From Sabethes cyaneus (Eukaryota > Arthropoda > Insecta > Diptera > Culicidae), in the NCBI RefSeq assembly GCF_943734655.1, contig NC_071355.1:96789449-96853448 (forward strand): a stretch of DNA of 64,000 bases, read 5' to 3'. Under the pieces are notes generated by a model. It saw only the letters and a program-made list of their open reading frames with translations, was not told the origin of the DNA and ran no database searches. Shown piece after piece: positions 11,531 to 22,830 of this stretch; the first letter of the stretch is position 1; the number at the start of each line of letters is the position of its first letter. The translations under genes and the position numbers were made by a program.

Positions 11531-11869
11531 GTGGGTGGTCTGGGTAGGTACCTACACAGCTTCATCATTAGCCCTCGTGGTGCTGTTCTGGCTGGTTTCG
11601 AAACCTTTTCTCCGTCGCCGTCGTCGTGTTTACGACATCAAAGCAACCCACAAGGATTTCATCGGTCGAGCAAATTGGAGCGGACGAAGCTCAGGTACGT
11701 GCTTAAAAATCAACACCTTCGCACGCCCAGCGTTAGAAGGTTCACCTCGTGTCTCACGCAGCTCCAATATATACAACTTTGGCCCCTGTGCCACCGAAGC
11801 AAGATCGCTCTGTCGTCGTCGTCGGTGGTTCAACTCGACGGGTTTTTCAATTTTCGATTTACATCATTC
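11531..11869 (+). CDS. possible exon pair of an unknown membrane protein
   Basis: A GC-richer island. One frame reads TASSLALVVLFWLVSKPF, a possible membrane segment, followed by an arginine cluster and VYDIKATHKDFIGRANWSG. At 11690 it meets AG|GTACGTGC, a strong donor, in phase 1. A plausible acceptor, ending CTCACGCAG at 11760, is 70 bases on; splicing there keeps the frame and gives APIYTTLAPVPPKQDRSVVV. A further donor, CAG|GTTAGT, follows at 11869. Intron length of about 70 bases is typical of Diptera. Against it: three overlapping frames are open here, codons such as the GTC run are low complexity, and I recognise no family. It could equally be a 5' UTR or chance. Confidence 0.25.
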
Positions 11870-11931
11870 AGGTTAGTCGTTTTCAGTTTACAGTTTTTTC
11901 CCTCTGCTTTCTGAGTGAGAATCCGAAGTAA

Positions 11932-12946
11932 GTTTAATGTTTTTACTTATGCAGCAGTCCCCTCAGTAAGGACTCCCTCGATGGAAACCGCCTTATTAGA
12001 GTTTACGTACCGTATGGGAATTGAAACTGACTTAATTAATTTCTACATGGAATAACTCGTAACCCTGGTCGTGCAAAAGTTTTGTGTTTAATATAGAGTT
12101 GTTCAGTAGCCTATTGGCTGGAAAGGAGTAATTCAACATTTGTAGGTACACGGTACGTAGATTTGTCGGTTCCGTTAACACGGAACAGATATTATAGTAA
12201 AAATTTGCCCATTACGGGGCACTAGCACATATATAATATTATGTAATTCTTTTATACACTGTACCTAGTATTCCTGGCCAGTTTAGAAGTTGTTCTATCC
12301 GAGAAATCTGTTGAATAGTTTTTCAGATTGTTATTGAAACTACTCCAGATTTTTCAGATTAAGCATTTACTGTGTGTGCTGTTAATCATGTCCGTAATAA
12401 TTTTAGAAGTTACTGTTTAAAAGGACTGTTCAAATGACTTCCAAAGAGTTAGGTATATGCAAAGTAATAAGATAAATATATTCACATTACTATGACCTCT
12501 TATATATTAGATCGAGTTTAACTGCTGAGTACTCCTGTAAATAATCCTGTAAAAGAAGCGTCAAGAGAAAGATCGCAACGGCGAGCGATGCAAGGTCTAT
12601 ATCTAATGACACACGGATGTTCGACAAGAAGTTGAAACTGCTCGCCGTGTAACCCCTCAATTACAGCCACAAAGAACCGCCTAAGTCTAGGTTGTTAACT
12701 AACTGCAGACGACCGACTGAGATCAACAAACAGGTCGTTGAACGTGGTCGGAATATAGCCGATACCGATGATTACCGACACGATGACGCACCGAACTGTT
12801 CATACCGTTTCTCGTGACAGTAGCACAACGTAATTTCGCCGAGATGGTGTATTGCGCGAGATATGTTCTGATGGTGGGATAAGCGATACTCGGTGTCAGG
12901 GGTATTCAACCCCAAACTCTCGGTATGTTCCGCAAGCTGATGTTTG
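11932..12946. other. unassigned stretch
   Basis: The first part is AT-rich. Between about 12590 and 12946 the base composition is more balanced, as in decayed coding sequence, but neither strand gave a recognisable translation. Confidence 0.4.
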
Positions 12947-13173
12947 CATAGGGTAGATACTTAAGTATTTGTGGTAGTACCAGTAGTGGTGAAAACTCGA
13001 AATATTCCATTATTTTTGCTGATTTTGGTACAAGTTTGATACTTACCAAATGATACAAATACTGGTAGTTTGATACCTGTCATACTTGTACCAAAACTTG
13101 AAAAAATAATGGAATATTTCGTATCTCCACTACTACCGGTACTACCACAACTACTGGAGCATCTATCCTAATG
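12947..13173. mobile_element. fold-back MITE, ~227 bp
   Basis: Almost the whole length is an inverted repeat. The left arm (CATAGGGTAGATAC..., then GTGGTAGTACC, then GAAATATTCCATTATTTTT) returns in reverse complement in the right arm up to 13173, leaving a short loop near 13035-13075. The arms are about 85-100 bp with scattered mismatches. It abuts the 3' end of the minus-strand Jockey relic. No TSD could be set with confidence. Confidence 0.8.
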
Positions 13174-13177
13174 TAAT

Positions 13178-14110
13178 ATCAAAAGAAGGACTATTTTCAG
13201 ATTCATGAAGCGGGCTGTTGGTTCATTCTGTGAGTAGTTTCTACTTCGAAACGGTGGCTCGCAGGTTCTCTTTCGCCATAGCGAGACTGGACTATCGTTC
13301 AATATTAGTCGGCTGGCAAGAGGTTGGCTGGCAGTTCGTCCTGGAAGAATATCCGTGAAAAACACGACGTCGGCTATCTGTTGCCTCGTGAAGACCGAGT
13401 CAAGATCTACCAGACAGTACAGGTTCTGGCAAGATGGTAACCGTTCCATCCGAGATTTCTAAGAGCAAACCTGACGAATCTCTTCTGGATTACTTCCACT
13501 CGCTGAATGTAAGTTACTTATTGTGGGTGCCATATTACGCTAGCGAAGTTCAATTTTCTTCTAACAAAACCTTTGTAGATTGCCAATATAGTATGAGGGT
13601 CATTGAGGACACGACCAAATCTTCTAACGAGCGAGAACAGTTTCGAACTTTCTTTGACTACGTTATCAATGTGGCTGCTGATGGAAAGCCCAGGTCATGA
13701 ACATGTTCTGTGTTCAGCACTACTCTATTCCGGCACACGTTATCGAAGATCACGAGGTTAACTTTTCTGGTGAATGTCATTACTGAGTACTTGTATGTAT
13801 TTACTTTTATTCCACGGGTTTTGCAGTACCTTCCAACGTGTCCTAGGTCGAGCTGCAATTCCAGGCAATCTTCCGTGGACTTGACAGGTAAAAAGATTTT
13901 TACATCGTCTGCGTAAATTAAAATTCTAGCGTGGGTAATATCATCAGGCATCTTGTTCATTATACTCACGAACAGCAATGGACCTAAGTGACTACCTTGT
14001 GGTACTCCAGAATGTACGGTAAATGAGCAGAATTTGTTGCACGAATTTTAACAAATTGTACTCTATGCTTTAGATACAATATCAACCAGTTGTACATTGG
14101 AGTATTATTT
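13178..14110 (-). pseudogene. Jockey-like RT relic, 3' half of ORF2
   Basis: Reading the minus strand from 14110: GVPQGSHLGPLLF, then ARILIYADDVKIFLPVKSTE with the catalytic YADD intact, TRGIKVNTYK and a frameshift near 13660. It resumes as HIDNVVKESSKLFSLVRRFG, AIYKGFVRRKLNFASVIWHP, one stop, VEVIQKRFVRFALRNLGW, and ends near 13178 with the Jockey C-terminus RQQIADVVFFTDILPGRTAS and NYSQNEPTARFM (the usual NYGQNEPL.R...FN). The 5' part of the gene, including endonuclease, is absent. Open frames on the plus strand within this interval are shadows. Confidence 0.9.
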
Positions 14111-14129
14111 TTCAGATTAGCGTGTTGTA

Positions 14130-14560
14130 TATAATCTGCTTTGTGCGGTGGCGTATGCTCCTTGCGACGGGATAAGTAGGTCTGACTTCGAGCTTAAATG
14201 CACCATTGAATCTCCTTAGTCGTATTATTGTCGACGGTCTTCAGCTGTCCAGTTTCTCGACGCATCTCTTTGAGACCGGAAGAAGAAACACTATTATTAG
14301 TTATACACACTCCCAGGCTTACATCCATTCCACCTCCTTCCGTTATATCGCCATTGATGTTCTAATCTAACAATTGTTTCCACGTGTCAACTACCTCGCG
14401 CTCGTTTGTGATCAGGTTTCCCTGGACGTGGCCACATTTCACAGAATAGTCCTTACGAGATTACGCGATTGGTTTTCCTTCCCCTGAAACGTGCGCATGA
14501 ACTCTTTCCTCCTGTTGCGTTTTCTTCTGCTTAAGATCTTGGTCATCGTTCTGCGCTTGT
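14130..14560 (-). pseudogene. RTE-like fragments (linker and C-terminal pieces)
   Basis: The part 14280-14530 on the minus strand reads RRKEFMRTFQGK and GNLITNEREVVDTWKQLLD with frameshifts. This is the RTE linker between endonuclease and RT (usual pattern D..GNLIT...EV..RWK.HF..LL). The part 14130-14260 matches, as DNA, the C-terminal RTE segment seen at 5210-5350. The two are out of order with respect to a full element, so the copy is rearranged. Confidence 0.65.
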
Positions 14561-14599
14561 CAACACTTTACCCTATCGCTAAGCTAAGCTAAGCTATCG

Positions 14600-16512
14600 A
14601 TCGACATGTACCGAAAAGTAGTCTCCGCAGTACATCTCATCCCTCTTGGCACACGAATGAGCTACGCAGGCTGAAGTCATACAAAAGAGCAGCATTAAGA
14701 CGATTCACGAAATTTCGTACGCTTTCACCAAAACTCCACTATACGAGAATAAACAATTTATACAGGCAAGTCAGTCGTCAATGCTTTTCGCGGTATCAAC
14801 GCAGTATTCAACGAAGATTAAAGCATCACCCGAAGTCTTTCTGGAATTACGTAAACGAGCAACGTAAAGAGTCCGGGCTCTCATCATCAATGGAATACAA
14901 TGGGGAATTTGCTGCCACTCCTCAGGATACATGCCGTTTCTTTTCCAAGAAGTTTGCAGTGTTTTCACTAATGAGGTGTTGAGCGCGGACCGTGTTGCCC
15001 TAGCAGCCAACAACGTTCTAATAAATGGTCAAACGCTGGATGCCATTGACATCAATGTCGAATGATTTTGAAGGCTGTGACCATGCTCAAGTCATCCTTC
15101 AATCCTGGAACCGATGGAGTACCTTCCGTATTCCTGAAGACACACATAGACTGCTTGCTGACACCGTTGCTACGTTTATGTCAAATGTCCATCTCCAGTG
15201 GGATTTTCCCGTCGTGTTGGAATTTTGCACATATGTTCCCTGTACACCAAAAAGGAAGTAAACGAGATGTAGACAACTATCGAGGCATCACATCCCTGAG
15301 CGCAGTCCCGAAACTATTTGAGCCTGGTGGTCATGGAACCTCTGCTTTCCCACTGTAAGCCATATCTAAGTGCTGATCAACATGGCTTCACGTTCTAGCA
15401 TTCTACCACTACTAATCTGCTGTGTCTTATATCATACATAACGAAGGGTATGGCACAACGAGCTCAAACAGATGTTTTGTACACCGACCTGTCGGTGGCA
15501 GCCTTTGACAAGATAAACCACGCCATCACAATTGCAAAACTACATAGACTGGGGGTGTTAGAGGTAACCTTTTGCAATGGTTTCGCTCGTATCTCACCGA
15601 TCGACACTCGACAGCTGGTGGTTGCCGTTGGAGATTATCGATCCGATAGCTATCCAGCCTCATCAGGTATACCTCAAGGAAGCCACCTAGGTTCTCCGAT
15701 TTTTCTACTTTATTTCAACGACGTTAATTTGGTCAATAAGGCCCCACGACTCTCGTATGCCGATGAAATGTAATAAAATGTACTTCCGGATCCGCTCGAT
15801 TGACGACTGGCACTTTCTTCAAAATCAACTCGAGGCCTTTGCCACTTAGTGCGACGTGAACTGTATGATAGTGAACCCGGAGAAGTGCTCAGCAATCACA
15901 TTTTTCCGTAAGAAAGATCCGATCTTGTTTCGTTATGAGCTCGAGGGCACAGTAATTGAACGTGTTTCGCATATTAAAGACTTGGGCGTTATCTTAGATT
16001 CGCAGTTAACGTACAAGCATCACATCTCGTATGTTGTCGCTAAAGCCTCAAGGTCCTTAGGTGTTATCTTTAGGGTCGCGAAAAATTTCTCTGACATATA
16101 CTGCCTCAAATCGCTATACTGTTCGCTGGAGCGGTCAGTTCTGGAATACTGTTCGTCAGTTTGGAATCCTAACTACAACAACAGCTCTAAAAGAATCGAG
16201 TCCGTTCAGCGTCGATTTCTTAAATTCGCTTTGCGAAAATTGCCATGGAGAAACCCGTTTCGTCTTCCCGGCTATGAAAGCCGCTGTCAACTGACCGATC
16301 TAGAACCTCTCGGTGTTCGTCGGGCTAGCTCCAGAGCACTGTTTATCGCGGATAGCTTACAAGGGAGAATTGACTTTCGACTTTCATCTGCCACGACGGA
16401 TACTACAGGGCAGATTAACTCGCTTTTTTCGGGACAGGTAAACCTCGAAGAAGATACAGTTATTTTAAGATCTGTTTGTATTCGTTTGTATGCGTATACA
16501 CCACCCAGTTAG
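14600..16512 (+). pseudogene. Jockey-like RT relic, linker through C-terminus
   Basis: The longest retrotransposon relic here. The plus strand reads FWNYVNEQRKESGLSSSM at 14838 (linker), NPGTDGVPSVFLKTHIDC (15100), RDVDNYRGITSLSAVPKLFE (15265), VLYTDLSVAAFDKINH (15475), GIPQGSHLG (15667) and SYADEM at 15752, where YADD is expected and the frame breaks. It resumes as MYFRIRSIDDW and from 15856 a 218-codon open stretch covers the thumb and C-terminus (MIVNPEKCSAITFF, LKSLYCSLERSVLEYCSSVW, RIESVQRRFLKFALRKLPW, RALFIADSLQGRIDF). Several frameshifts and stops make it inactive. The first part of ORF2 is absent. A 3' UTR with a TAA-type tail follows. Confidence 0.9.
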
Positions 16513-16710
16513 CTTCGAGGTACGATGGTGGTCTAACAAGCCAGTCGTCGTATGTTCGAATCTCGGCTAGGCGGTGCTTGCTAGATAGAGTCAGTAGAAT
16601 CGTTGCACTGGCCCCGTAATTTTCTTGTACTCTAACAGCCGGCTGCGAAGTCTGTCGATAAGGAAGGGTAATGCCTAAAGACGTTATGAACCCATGGCTT
16701 TGCTTTTTTT
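16508..16710 (+). mobile_element. tRNA-like SINE copy
   Basis: AGCTTCGAGGTACGATGGTG is followed by GTTCGAATC within a B-box-like context (pol III consensus GGTTCGANTCC) and GGCTAGGCGG. The same segment recurs on the minus strand at 27485-27620 and as a head fragment at 10335-10392. It lies just after the Jockey coding region, where it appears to have inserted into the 3' UTR. The end is near a T-run at about 16705. Precise TSDs are not visible. Confidence 0.55.
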
Positions 16711-16822
16711 GTATACGTTTGATAGAATTTTACTCACATAATTCGACTTGACTATTTTTATGTTAACCTGACAATCATTAGGGCCAAATCGAGCCCGTTG
16801 ATTAATAATAATAAATAAATAA
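16711..16822 (+). mobile_element. Jockey-like 3' UTR with TAA-repeat tail
   Basis: The sequence between the SINE and 16822 ends in ATTAATAATAATAAATAAAT, a simple TAA/TAAA tail as found at the 3' ends of many insect non-LTR elements. It probably marks the end of the Jockey copy that starts at 14600. Confidence 0.5.
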
Positions 16823-17199
16823 ACCCAAGAGCCCAAGTCCCCTTGTAGCAATGCTCAGAAAATTCCAAGCTCTTTTTGCACTTTGTTAGTATTCCCTGTC
16901 AAAGCAGTCTTTTCGTGCAGTCGGGATTTCTCCACCCAGCGTCAGCTACAATACGGCATCTCTGACATGTCACATCCATCTTTGAATGTAGAAGCGTCTA
17001 GCTCCCCTAGCTCTAGAGTAATGGATACTCCTATCAGAAGTTCGCTGACTGCTAATATCCAACTCTAAAGATCTGTATGTATCTGTATGATAGAAATTTT
17101 ACGACGAAGTTTTACTTTGTCAATCCCCAGTTCGTCGAACTACCTTGTATTTCAAAAATTCCTTGGACCCTCTTTTTCTGAAAGATTTTAAGACAGTTG
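16823..17199. other. unassigned stretch
   Basis: No gene or repeat recognised. A 61-codon frame at 16883-17068 shows no motif. Confidence 0.5.
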
Positions 17200-18000
17200 C
17201 TGTAAGTAAAAGGGTTCTACTTATGGTTTGATTCGAGCATGTAGACTAACCGTTTTCTCCCAGGGGGGCTTCCTATCCATCCGATGTAAAACGAGTAGAA
17301 CTTTCCCCGGACGCGCATTGGCTGCTTGGCGGGCACGGGACCGTTGTTCTGCGGGCGGGGCTCTTCTTAGGTGAGCGACACGAGGCTGTCGCCTGCGGGG
17401 CAAACTCTTCTTGGGGGTGGATTTCCCATACTCTTAGCGCACTGACTGACACTTAGTCCGTCCACTATAGTGGCTACCACGTGCCCGGGTACATTTTTGG
17501 AATGGAGTCCTTGCACTGGCTCACCCGCCGATATTTTACGGAAACGGGCTATCGAGATAGCAGTTATTATTTTCGTGGACACACTTCACCTCAGGGCACA
17601 CGGATTCTTCCTTCTCTCCTCGGCGTTTACACGGACTTCGCCCGAAAAGGCAGATCGACACTAAATCGTGTTGAGAACCCGCTCGCACGATTTACGCAGC
17701 GCGGGTGTAATGCGGTAGATTTAAGTAGCAGGGTTTTTTCCCAGGCTACGCACAGCACTTCACGGGATACGGTCGATACGAAGTTCCTTCTTGATACCGC
17801 ATGGGAGTAGCAACTCGTTACTCCCACTCTTAGGCACTTCCGATTGCCTCGTTTGCCAGAACTCAAAAGCCCCGATCTCCTTGCTGATCGCAGGCAACCC
17901 CCTCTACCAAGCGGAACTACCTTGCGTTACGGCAGAACTCCTCCGCTCTCAGTCGGTTCGTGCGGTGGAGCCAAAGGTAACCACGGCGTCTCGATAAGGG
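17200..18000. other. GC-rich block of unknown origin
   Basis: An 800-base block is much richer in G and C, with CCC/GGG runs, than the AT-rich DNA on both sides; the change at 18000 is abrupt. Frames of 60-109 codons are open on both strands, none convincing. On the minus strand one reads KSMGNPPPRRVCPAGDSLVS. The composition and the string of short frames resemble the 5' UTR and ORF1 start of a minus-strand non-LTR element, but I cannot name one. Transfer from elsewhere or a satellite unit are alternatives. Confidence 0.4.
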
Positions 18001-18419
18001 GGTTTTATTATATAAATAAACAATTTTTTTTCCTTACTCCTAACATGCAATACAAAATACAATTTTTCCAACTATTTACAGTTACTATGGGACATGGTCA
18101 CATGTTACATTGCTCCGAAGATTTCCTAGAAGTCTTAAAATATCCGTTAATTATAAGCGTTTACTTCACTTTTTGCGCTAACGTAAGAACTGACGACACT
18201 ATTAACACGATACGTGTTGTGCCCCGTATTAATAGTATCCGTTAATCTCAATATTTTTCTCATTAGACATACTTATCTAAAAAGTTATGTTTCTTGTCCG
18301 GAAAAAACACTATATTTAAAATATTGGTGATAATGATTTCTATTTACACTATTCAAACTATTCGTTTATTTCAATAGTTTATCAAACTTATTTTATTTAC
18401 TAACTCCGTTCAATAATAT
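18001..18419. other. unassigned AT-rich stretch
   Basis: Nothing recognised. Confidence 0.5.
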
Positions 18420-18427
18420 CACAGACA

Positions 18428-18881
18428 TAGGGTTGCCAAGTCCGAAAATTTCAAAAAACGGCCGGTCGGTCCTCTCTTCAAAAGCGGGGGGGGGAGGGGT
18501 ATGGTAGCATATTACTAGAGGATTTGCCTGGAATGTGTAATGTGCGTTAATTATTATTTAGGTAGTCGTCGGAATCGAAACCACAACGAACATTGCATGG
18601 ATTATTGAAGATACTAGAAGACAACTAGTTGCTTCTGGTACTGGTGGACAATTTAATGTATATTCAGAAGCAAAATATTGTCACTGCAAAACTGGTTATC
18701 TTCAATGATCCACTGCTCAGGTTTGCTAATAAATTTATCAGAAAATTTAACAAATCAGGAAAAAGTACCAATCCGGCTTCCTATGTCGGGAAACCGACCT
18801 TTTTGTAGGATTGACCGGCCACCGGCTTTGCAGGTGAAAAACCGGTCGGGCCGGCCAAAAACCGGTCACTTGGCAACCCTA
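18428..18881. mobile_element. hAT-like non-autonomous element, 454 bp
   Basis: Terminal inverted repeats TAGGGTTGCCAAGT / ACTTGGCAACCCTA match the usual hAT pattern (YAGGGTTGCCAA). The flanks are CACAGACA (18420-18427) and TACAGACA (18882-18889), an 8-bp duplication with one mismatch, as expected for hAT. Subterminal CCGGTC/CGGCCGG motifs recur near both ends. The inside has no transposase. Confidence 0.85.
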
Positions 18882-18889
18882 TACAGACA

Positions 18890-19189
18890 AACAGACGAGA
18901 GACTTGAGTTAATTCCATCGTTCAAGCAAAACTCACTATTTTTTCCGAAAAGCATGCTTTGCAACATAGCCACACCGCAGAGCCTCAGTGTTGCTTCAAG
19001 TGTTGAGTATAAAACAGTACAAATGTAAAAATCTATTTATATAATCTATTTATATAAGAGGCGTATGTCTGTACCGAAAACCAGGTCTCTGACAGGACGT
19101 CATAGGAGGCTTATCGGTAACTAAAAACAGGTCCCTGGCAGGACGTCATGCTTTCGTAGCAATTGGTTGTATTCTCAGTCACCTCACTG
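18890..19189. repeat. stretch before the minisatellite with a short duplication
   Basis: At 19077-19150 a segment ending CAGGACGTCAT occurs twice about 55 bases apart (AAAACCAGGTCTCTGACAGG, then AAAAACAGGTCCCTGGCAGG). It immediately precedes the 13-bp array and may be its edge sequence. The rest is unassigned. Confidence 0.5.
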
Positions 19190-20186
19190 GTCAACTGCTG
19201 GACTGCTCGATTGACAACTGATTGACTGGATTGCTCGACTGGACTGGTCGATTAGACTGCTCGATTTGATTGCTCGACTGGACTGCTTAACTGAACTGCT
19301 CGACTGAACTGTTCGATTCGACTGCTCGACTCAACTGCTTGATTGGACAGATCGACTTGACTGCTTGACTGAACAGCTCGATTTAACTGCTCAAGTGGAT
19401 TACTCGACTTAACTACTCGATTCGTCTGCTTGTCACATTTGCTTGACTTACTACTCGACCCGACTGCTCAACTTAACTGCACGATTGAACTGCTCGACTG
19501 GACTGTTCGATTCGATTACTCGACTGGACGGTTTGACTAGACAGCATGATTTATCTGCTCGGCTAGACTGCTCGACTCAACTATTCGATTCGACGCTCGA
19601 CTCAATTGCTCGATTCAACTGCTCGACTAGATTACTTGATTTGATTACTCGACTCAACTGACAGCTTGATTCAACAGTTCGACTAGACTGCTCGACTTAA
19701 CTGCTCGACTCAGCCACTCAACCCAACTGCTCGACTCAACAGCTTGATTTAACTGTTTGATTCGACAGCTCGACTTAACTGCTCGATTCAACTGCTCGAC
19801 TGGGCTACCCGACTGAACTGCTCGACTCAGCTGTTCGACTTAACTGCTCGACTAAACTGCTTGATCCGACTGCTCGAATAGACTGCTTAACTCAACTGCT
19901 CGACTAGACTACTCGATTTAACTGCGCGACTAGACGACTCGACTTAACTGCTCGATTAAACTGCTCGACTGGACTGCTCGATTTAACTGCTTGACTCGAC
20001 CACTCGATTCAACTACTCGACTCGACTGCTCGACTCAACTGCTCGGCCGGACTGCTTGACTGAACAGCTTGATTTAACTGCTCGTCTAGGCTGTTCGATT
20101 TGACTGCTCGACTCGACTGCTCTGCCCAACTGCTTGACTCGATTGCTGGATTCGACTGCTCGACTCGCCTGCTCAACTCGATTGCT
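19190..20186. repeat. 13-bp minisatellite, about 1 kb
   Basis: A degenerate tandem array with a 13-base period, consensus CTGCTCGACTNAA, with frequent C/T exchange in GAYT and CTYG positions. About 75 units fit the length. Units diverge throughout, and no strictly homogeneous core was seen. Because 13 is not a multiple of three the array stays partly open in several frames, giving meaningless repeats such as STRLLDLITRLNCS. Confidence 0.95.
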
Positions 20187-20189
20187 TGT

Positions 20190-21900
20190 CGCGATATCAT
20201 ATGGTCGGTGTTAAATCACACCAGACCAAGTCACAAAATTTTAAAAATGAATTAATGATAGCAAACGACCAAGAATTTTCTAAGCAACATTTTACTCTAA
20301 TCAGACTACACAAATGTTGCAACCAGCCAGCAGTTTTTATTCAGTTAAATAAAATCCAATACGACCATAAAAACTATTTGTTTCAGTTTCCGGCTATGAC
20401 TCTTTTATGTACAACATCTTAGCGCAATATTATGCAATATAAGAACTCAAAGAACTAATACAAAGATTCAACATCTTCGCGAACACTGGAATGTATCCAC
20501 AGTTTTCGGAATTCTTAACAGACATTTCTATTTTCCGGATCGTAAGATTCGGGCTCAACTAATCGTACAGTATAAAACGGTATAAATGTAAGTTACTTCG
20601 CAAAATGCATAACAGAGGGTGCAAGTGTGCAAGCAATATATGTAGGACGACGTGCTTACTGGATTTTCTTGTATGTGTCATGTCAGTTTTTCAGTGGTAA
20701 TACTATAAGGGCTATAAGTCTAAACTAGAAAACACAAGCTTAAATGATTCAAACCTGCTTTCTGTCTATTTTTTACAACGGACTTGATAAAAAATAATTT
20801 TATAGTCACCACACTTTGTTATTTTAAATTTGCTACATTGAAAATGATAAAACTGCTAATAACGCGCACAGAGGACCAAGTGTATCACAGTAATTCATTT
20901 AATACTAGTATTATAACTTTTGAAAGTAGTTCAATGTCATGTATTAACGATTTTATTCAACGTCAATTGCGACGTTATTTTTATACAATTTAGGTTGTTT
21001 TTCCTTCCTCGCTATTCCTAACACTGTGGCACGAAAAACATTTTTGTTTTTGTTAATATCCATAACGGACCAAAAGACTAGCACATGACAGCAAATGATC
21101 TAAGCTTTCTATTGTCCTTGCTTATTGGTACACGGTATGAACCGAAAACGAATGGCATCTTACGACTAACTCGCATGAAAGACAAACAAAAACTGACTTA
21201 GCGCCGTTTATGAATACTCGTAAATATTGATGTACCACGTATATCGTTGTATTGAATCTTGTTTTTGGCAAAATTGACCATGAAAGAACCTTGTGCTGTT
21301 AACTTTGGAAAGATGTTTTCCCAAATGCGTAGCACGTGAAACAGAATTACGTTTCGGTACAAACTTTGTATGGAAGCTTCTTCACTAGCTCAAGTAGGTA
21401 CATGTGTATGTACTTGCACAAACACATTCAATAAGTGACACTAGTTGTAATTATTAAATGTTTATTCAAAGCATGCATTTTCCCTCGCTTTTAACATACT
21501 ATTATCATTTATGAATGTGCTTAGTAAAAAGGTGATGTGACCGTGAGTTTTCCCTCCATTATATCACAATCATCGACTCCTTTCAGCAAATGTAAAGAGT
21601 TAATTTCTTTGCAGACGTTACTAGTGAACAAATATGGTCGAAACTTTGCACGAGTTACGTATATGTTGAAACACTGATATCAAAACATGACGTGATGGTT
21701 GGTTGGAGCAGAAAAATATGTAGAATATGCAATACCCATCCGCAAAAAAAAAACATAACAAATTGGCCTCTGTTATGCTGGCAGCTATGAACCACAGTAG
21801 TAGGTAAGAATACACCAAACGGGAGACCAAATGACGGAAAGGTAGAAACACTCTGTGGATCTCTCTTTCACTCTGTGGATCGCAACATCCAACGCAGGAT
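20190..21900. other. unassigned AT-rich stretch
   Basis: No gene, inverted repeat or array recognised. The minus-strand 112-codon frame at 21621-21959 lacks motifs. Confidence 0.5.
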
Positions 21901-21927
21901 AGTAAAAAGCCATCTCTCGTGAATGCA

Positions 21928-22308
21928 TCAACAACATATATTTTGCGAGTTAGCTGCACCAGAAGTTACCTTTGCGCGCGTTCGACCTCGTTGCGGCTGA
22001 GGAGACACTGCACGGATGAGGTGTGTGCAGTCAATGCACTGAATTCTTGCCAGAAAATCACCAGTCGAACTAGGTCGACTTATTTTCCGCCAGTAGGCAA
22101 GCACTGAGTGACGGAAGTTTTCCTCCTCGGTCCATTGTAGCCCAGACGGACCTGCGTCGGTTTTGTGCGGGCTGGCTATTTCTTCTTTGCTTCCTTTTGC
22201 CATTCTGCTGCTGCATACGTGCATTATAATTCTTACTTCTCCGCATATCGCTCGAATCTTGGCATGGCGAGCGAGCGAGCGGAGGTTAGCTGTGCACACG
22301 GTGACCAT
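21928..22308 (-). pseudogene. possible Harbinger-type transposase scrap (weak)
   Basis: A 126-codon minus-strand frame contains FLARIQCIDCTHLIRAVSPQ. In PIF/Harbinger nucleases a segment of the form FPGVIG.IDCTHI...AP carries the first catalytic aspartate, and this looks similar. No other Harbinger motif was found on either side, and the rest of the frame (MAKGSKEEIASPHKTDAGPS near the middle) is unrecognised. The local DNA is richer in GC than its surroundings, so a host 5' exon is another possibility. Confidence 0.25.
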
Positions 22309-22614
22309 GTACAGCCAAGAATCTACATATTGGAGCTCATGTGAAAGAGCCCTGGGATATTGATTGCTTCACATCAATGATGCGGACCCGGTTTTGCCAG
22401 GTACTTGCCGTAAGCATTATTCAGTGCCTGTGCAGTGGTTTATGATAGCTGGATGTAAAGAAAGTTAATTTGAAACTTTTGCAGCAGAACGTAACACGAG
22501 TAGGGCTTGTCGGGCTTTGGTTTTAAAAGTTTTCACTCTGTAACCTGGCACGTCAATTTCCGTTTGCATGTTAGTTTGTGTTTATTTCAAATAAAAAGTA
22601 TAGGTACTTGACAT

Positions 22615-22830
22615 AACGCAAGGTGCCACACAGGAAAGTATTAACAATATCATCAATGGCAATGTCGTCGGTTCGTAAAATGGCCTATACAAGCCAACTG
22701 GCATTTACTGTGTTGAAGGCTTTTTTTACAACAACGGTCAGCAGAACACCATGCAAAAGGCCGTTATCGCGGATCAACGAATGAAGGCTGCGTCTTTCAA
22801 TGGCAAGATGTAATGATTATTCCCTTTCGT
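22615..22830 (-). pseudogene. weak RT-like scrap
   Basis: The minus strand reads VVVKKAFNTVNASWLV then AILRTDDIAIDDIVNTFLCG. The KNAFNTV-like block is characteristic of R1/I-type RTs (D.KNAFN). It has a stop and no flanking RT motifs, so the assignment is tentative. Confidence 0.3.

Noticed and set aside
13434..13700. 88-codon plus-strand ORF
   Set aside because: The opposite strand carries the Jockey RT thumb region continuously across this interval, so this is an antisense shadow.
19443..19661. Serine-threonine-leucine repeat ORF (and 20009-20200 on minus)
   Set aside because: Shadows of the 13-bp minisatellite.
19190..20186. CRISPR array
   Set aside because: Units are contiguous 13-mers without spacers, in a eukaryotic context.
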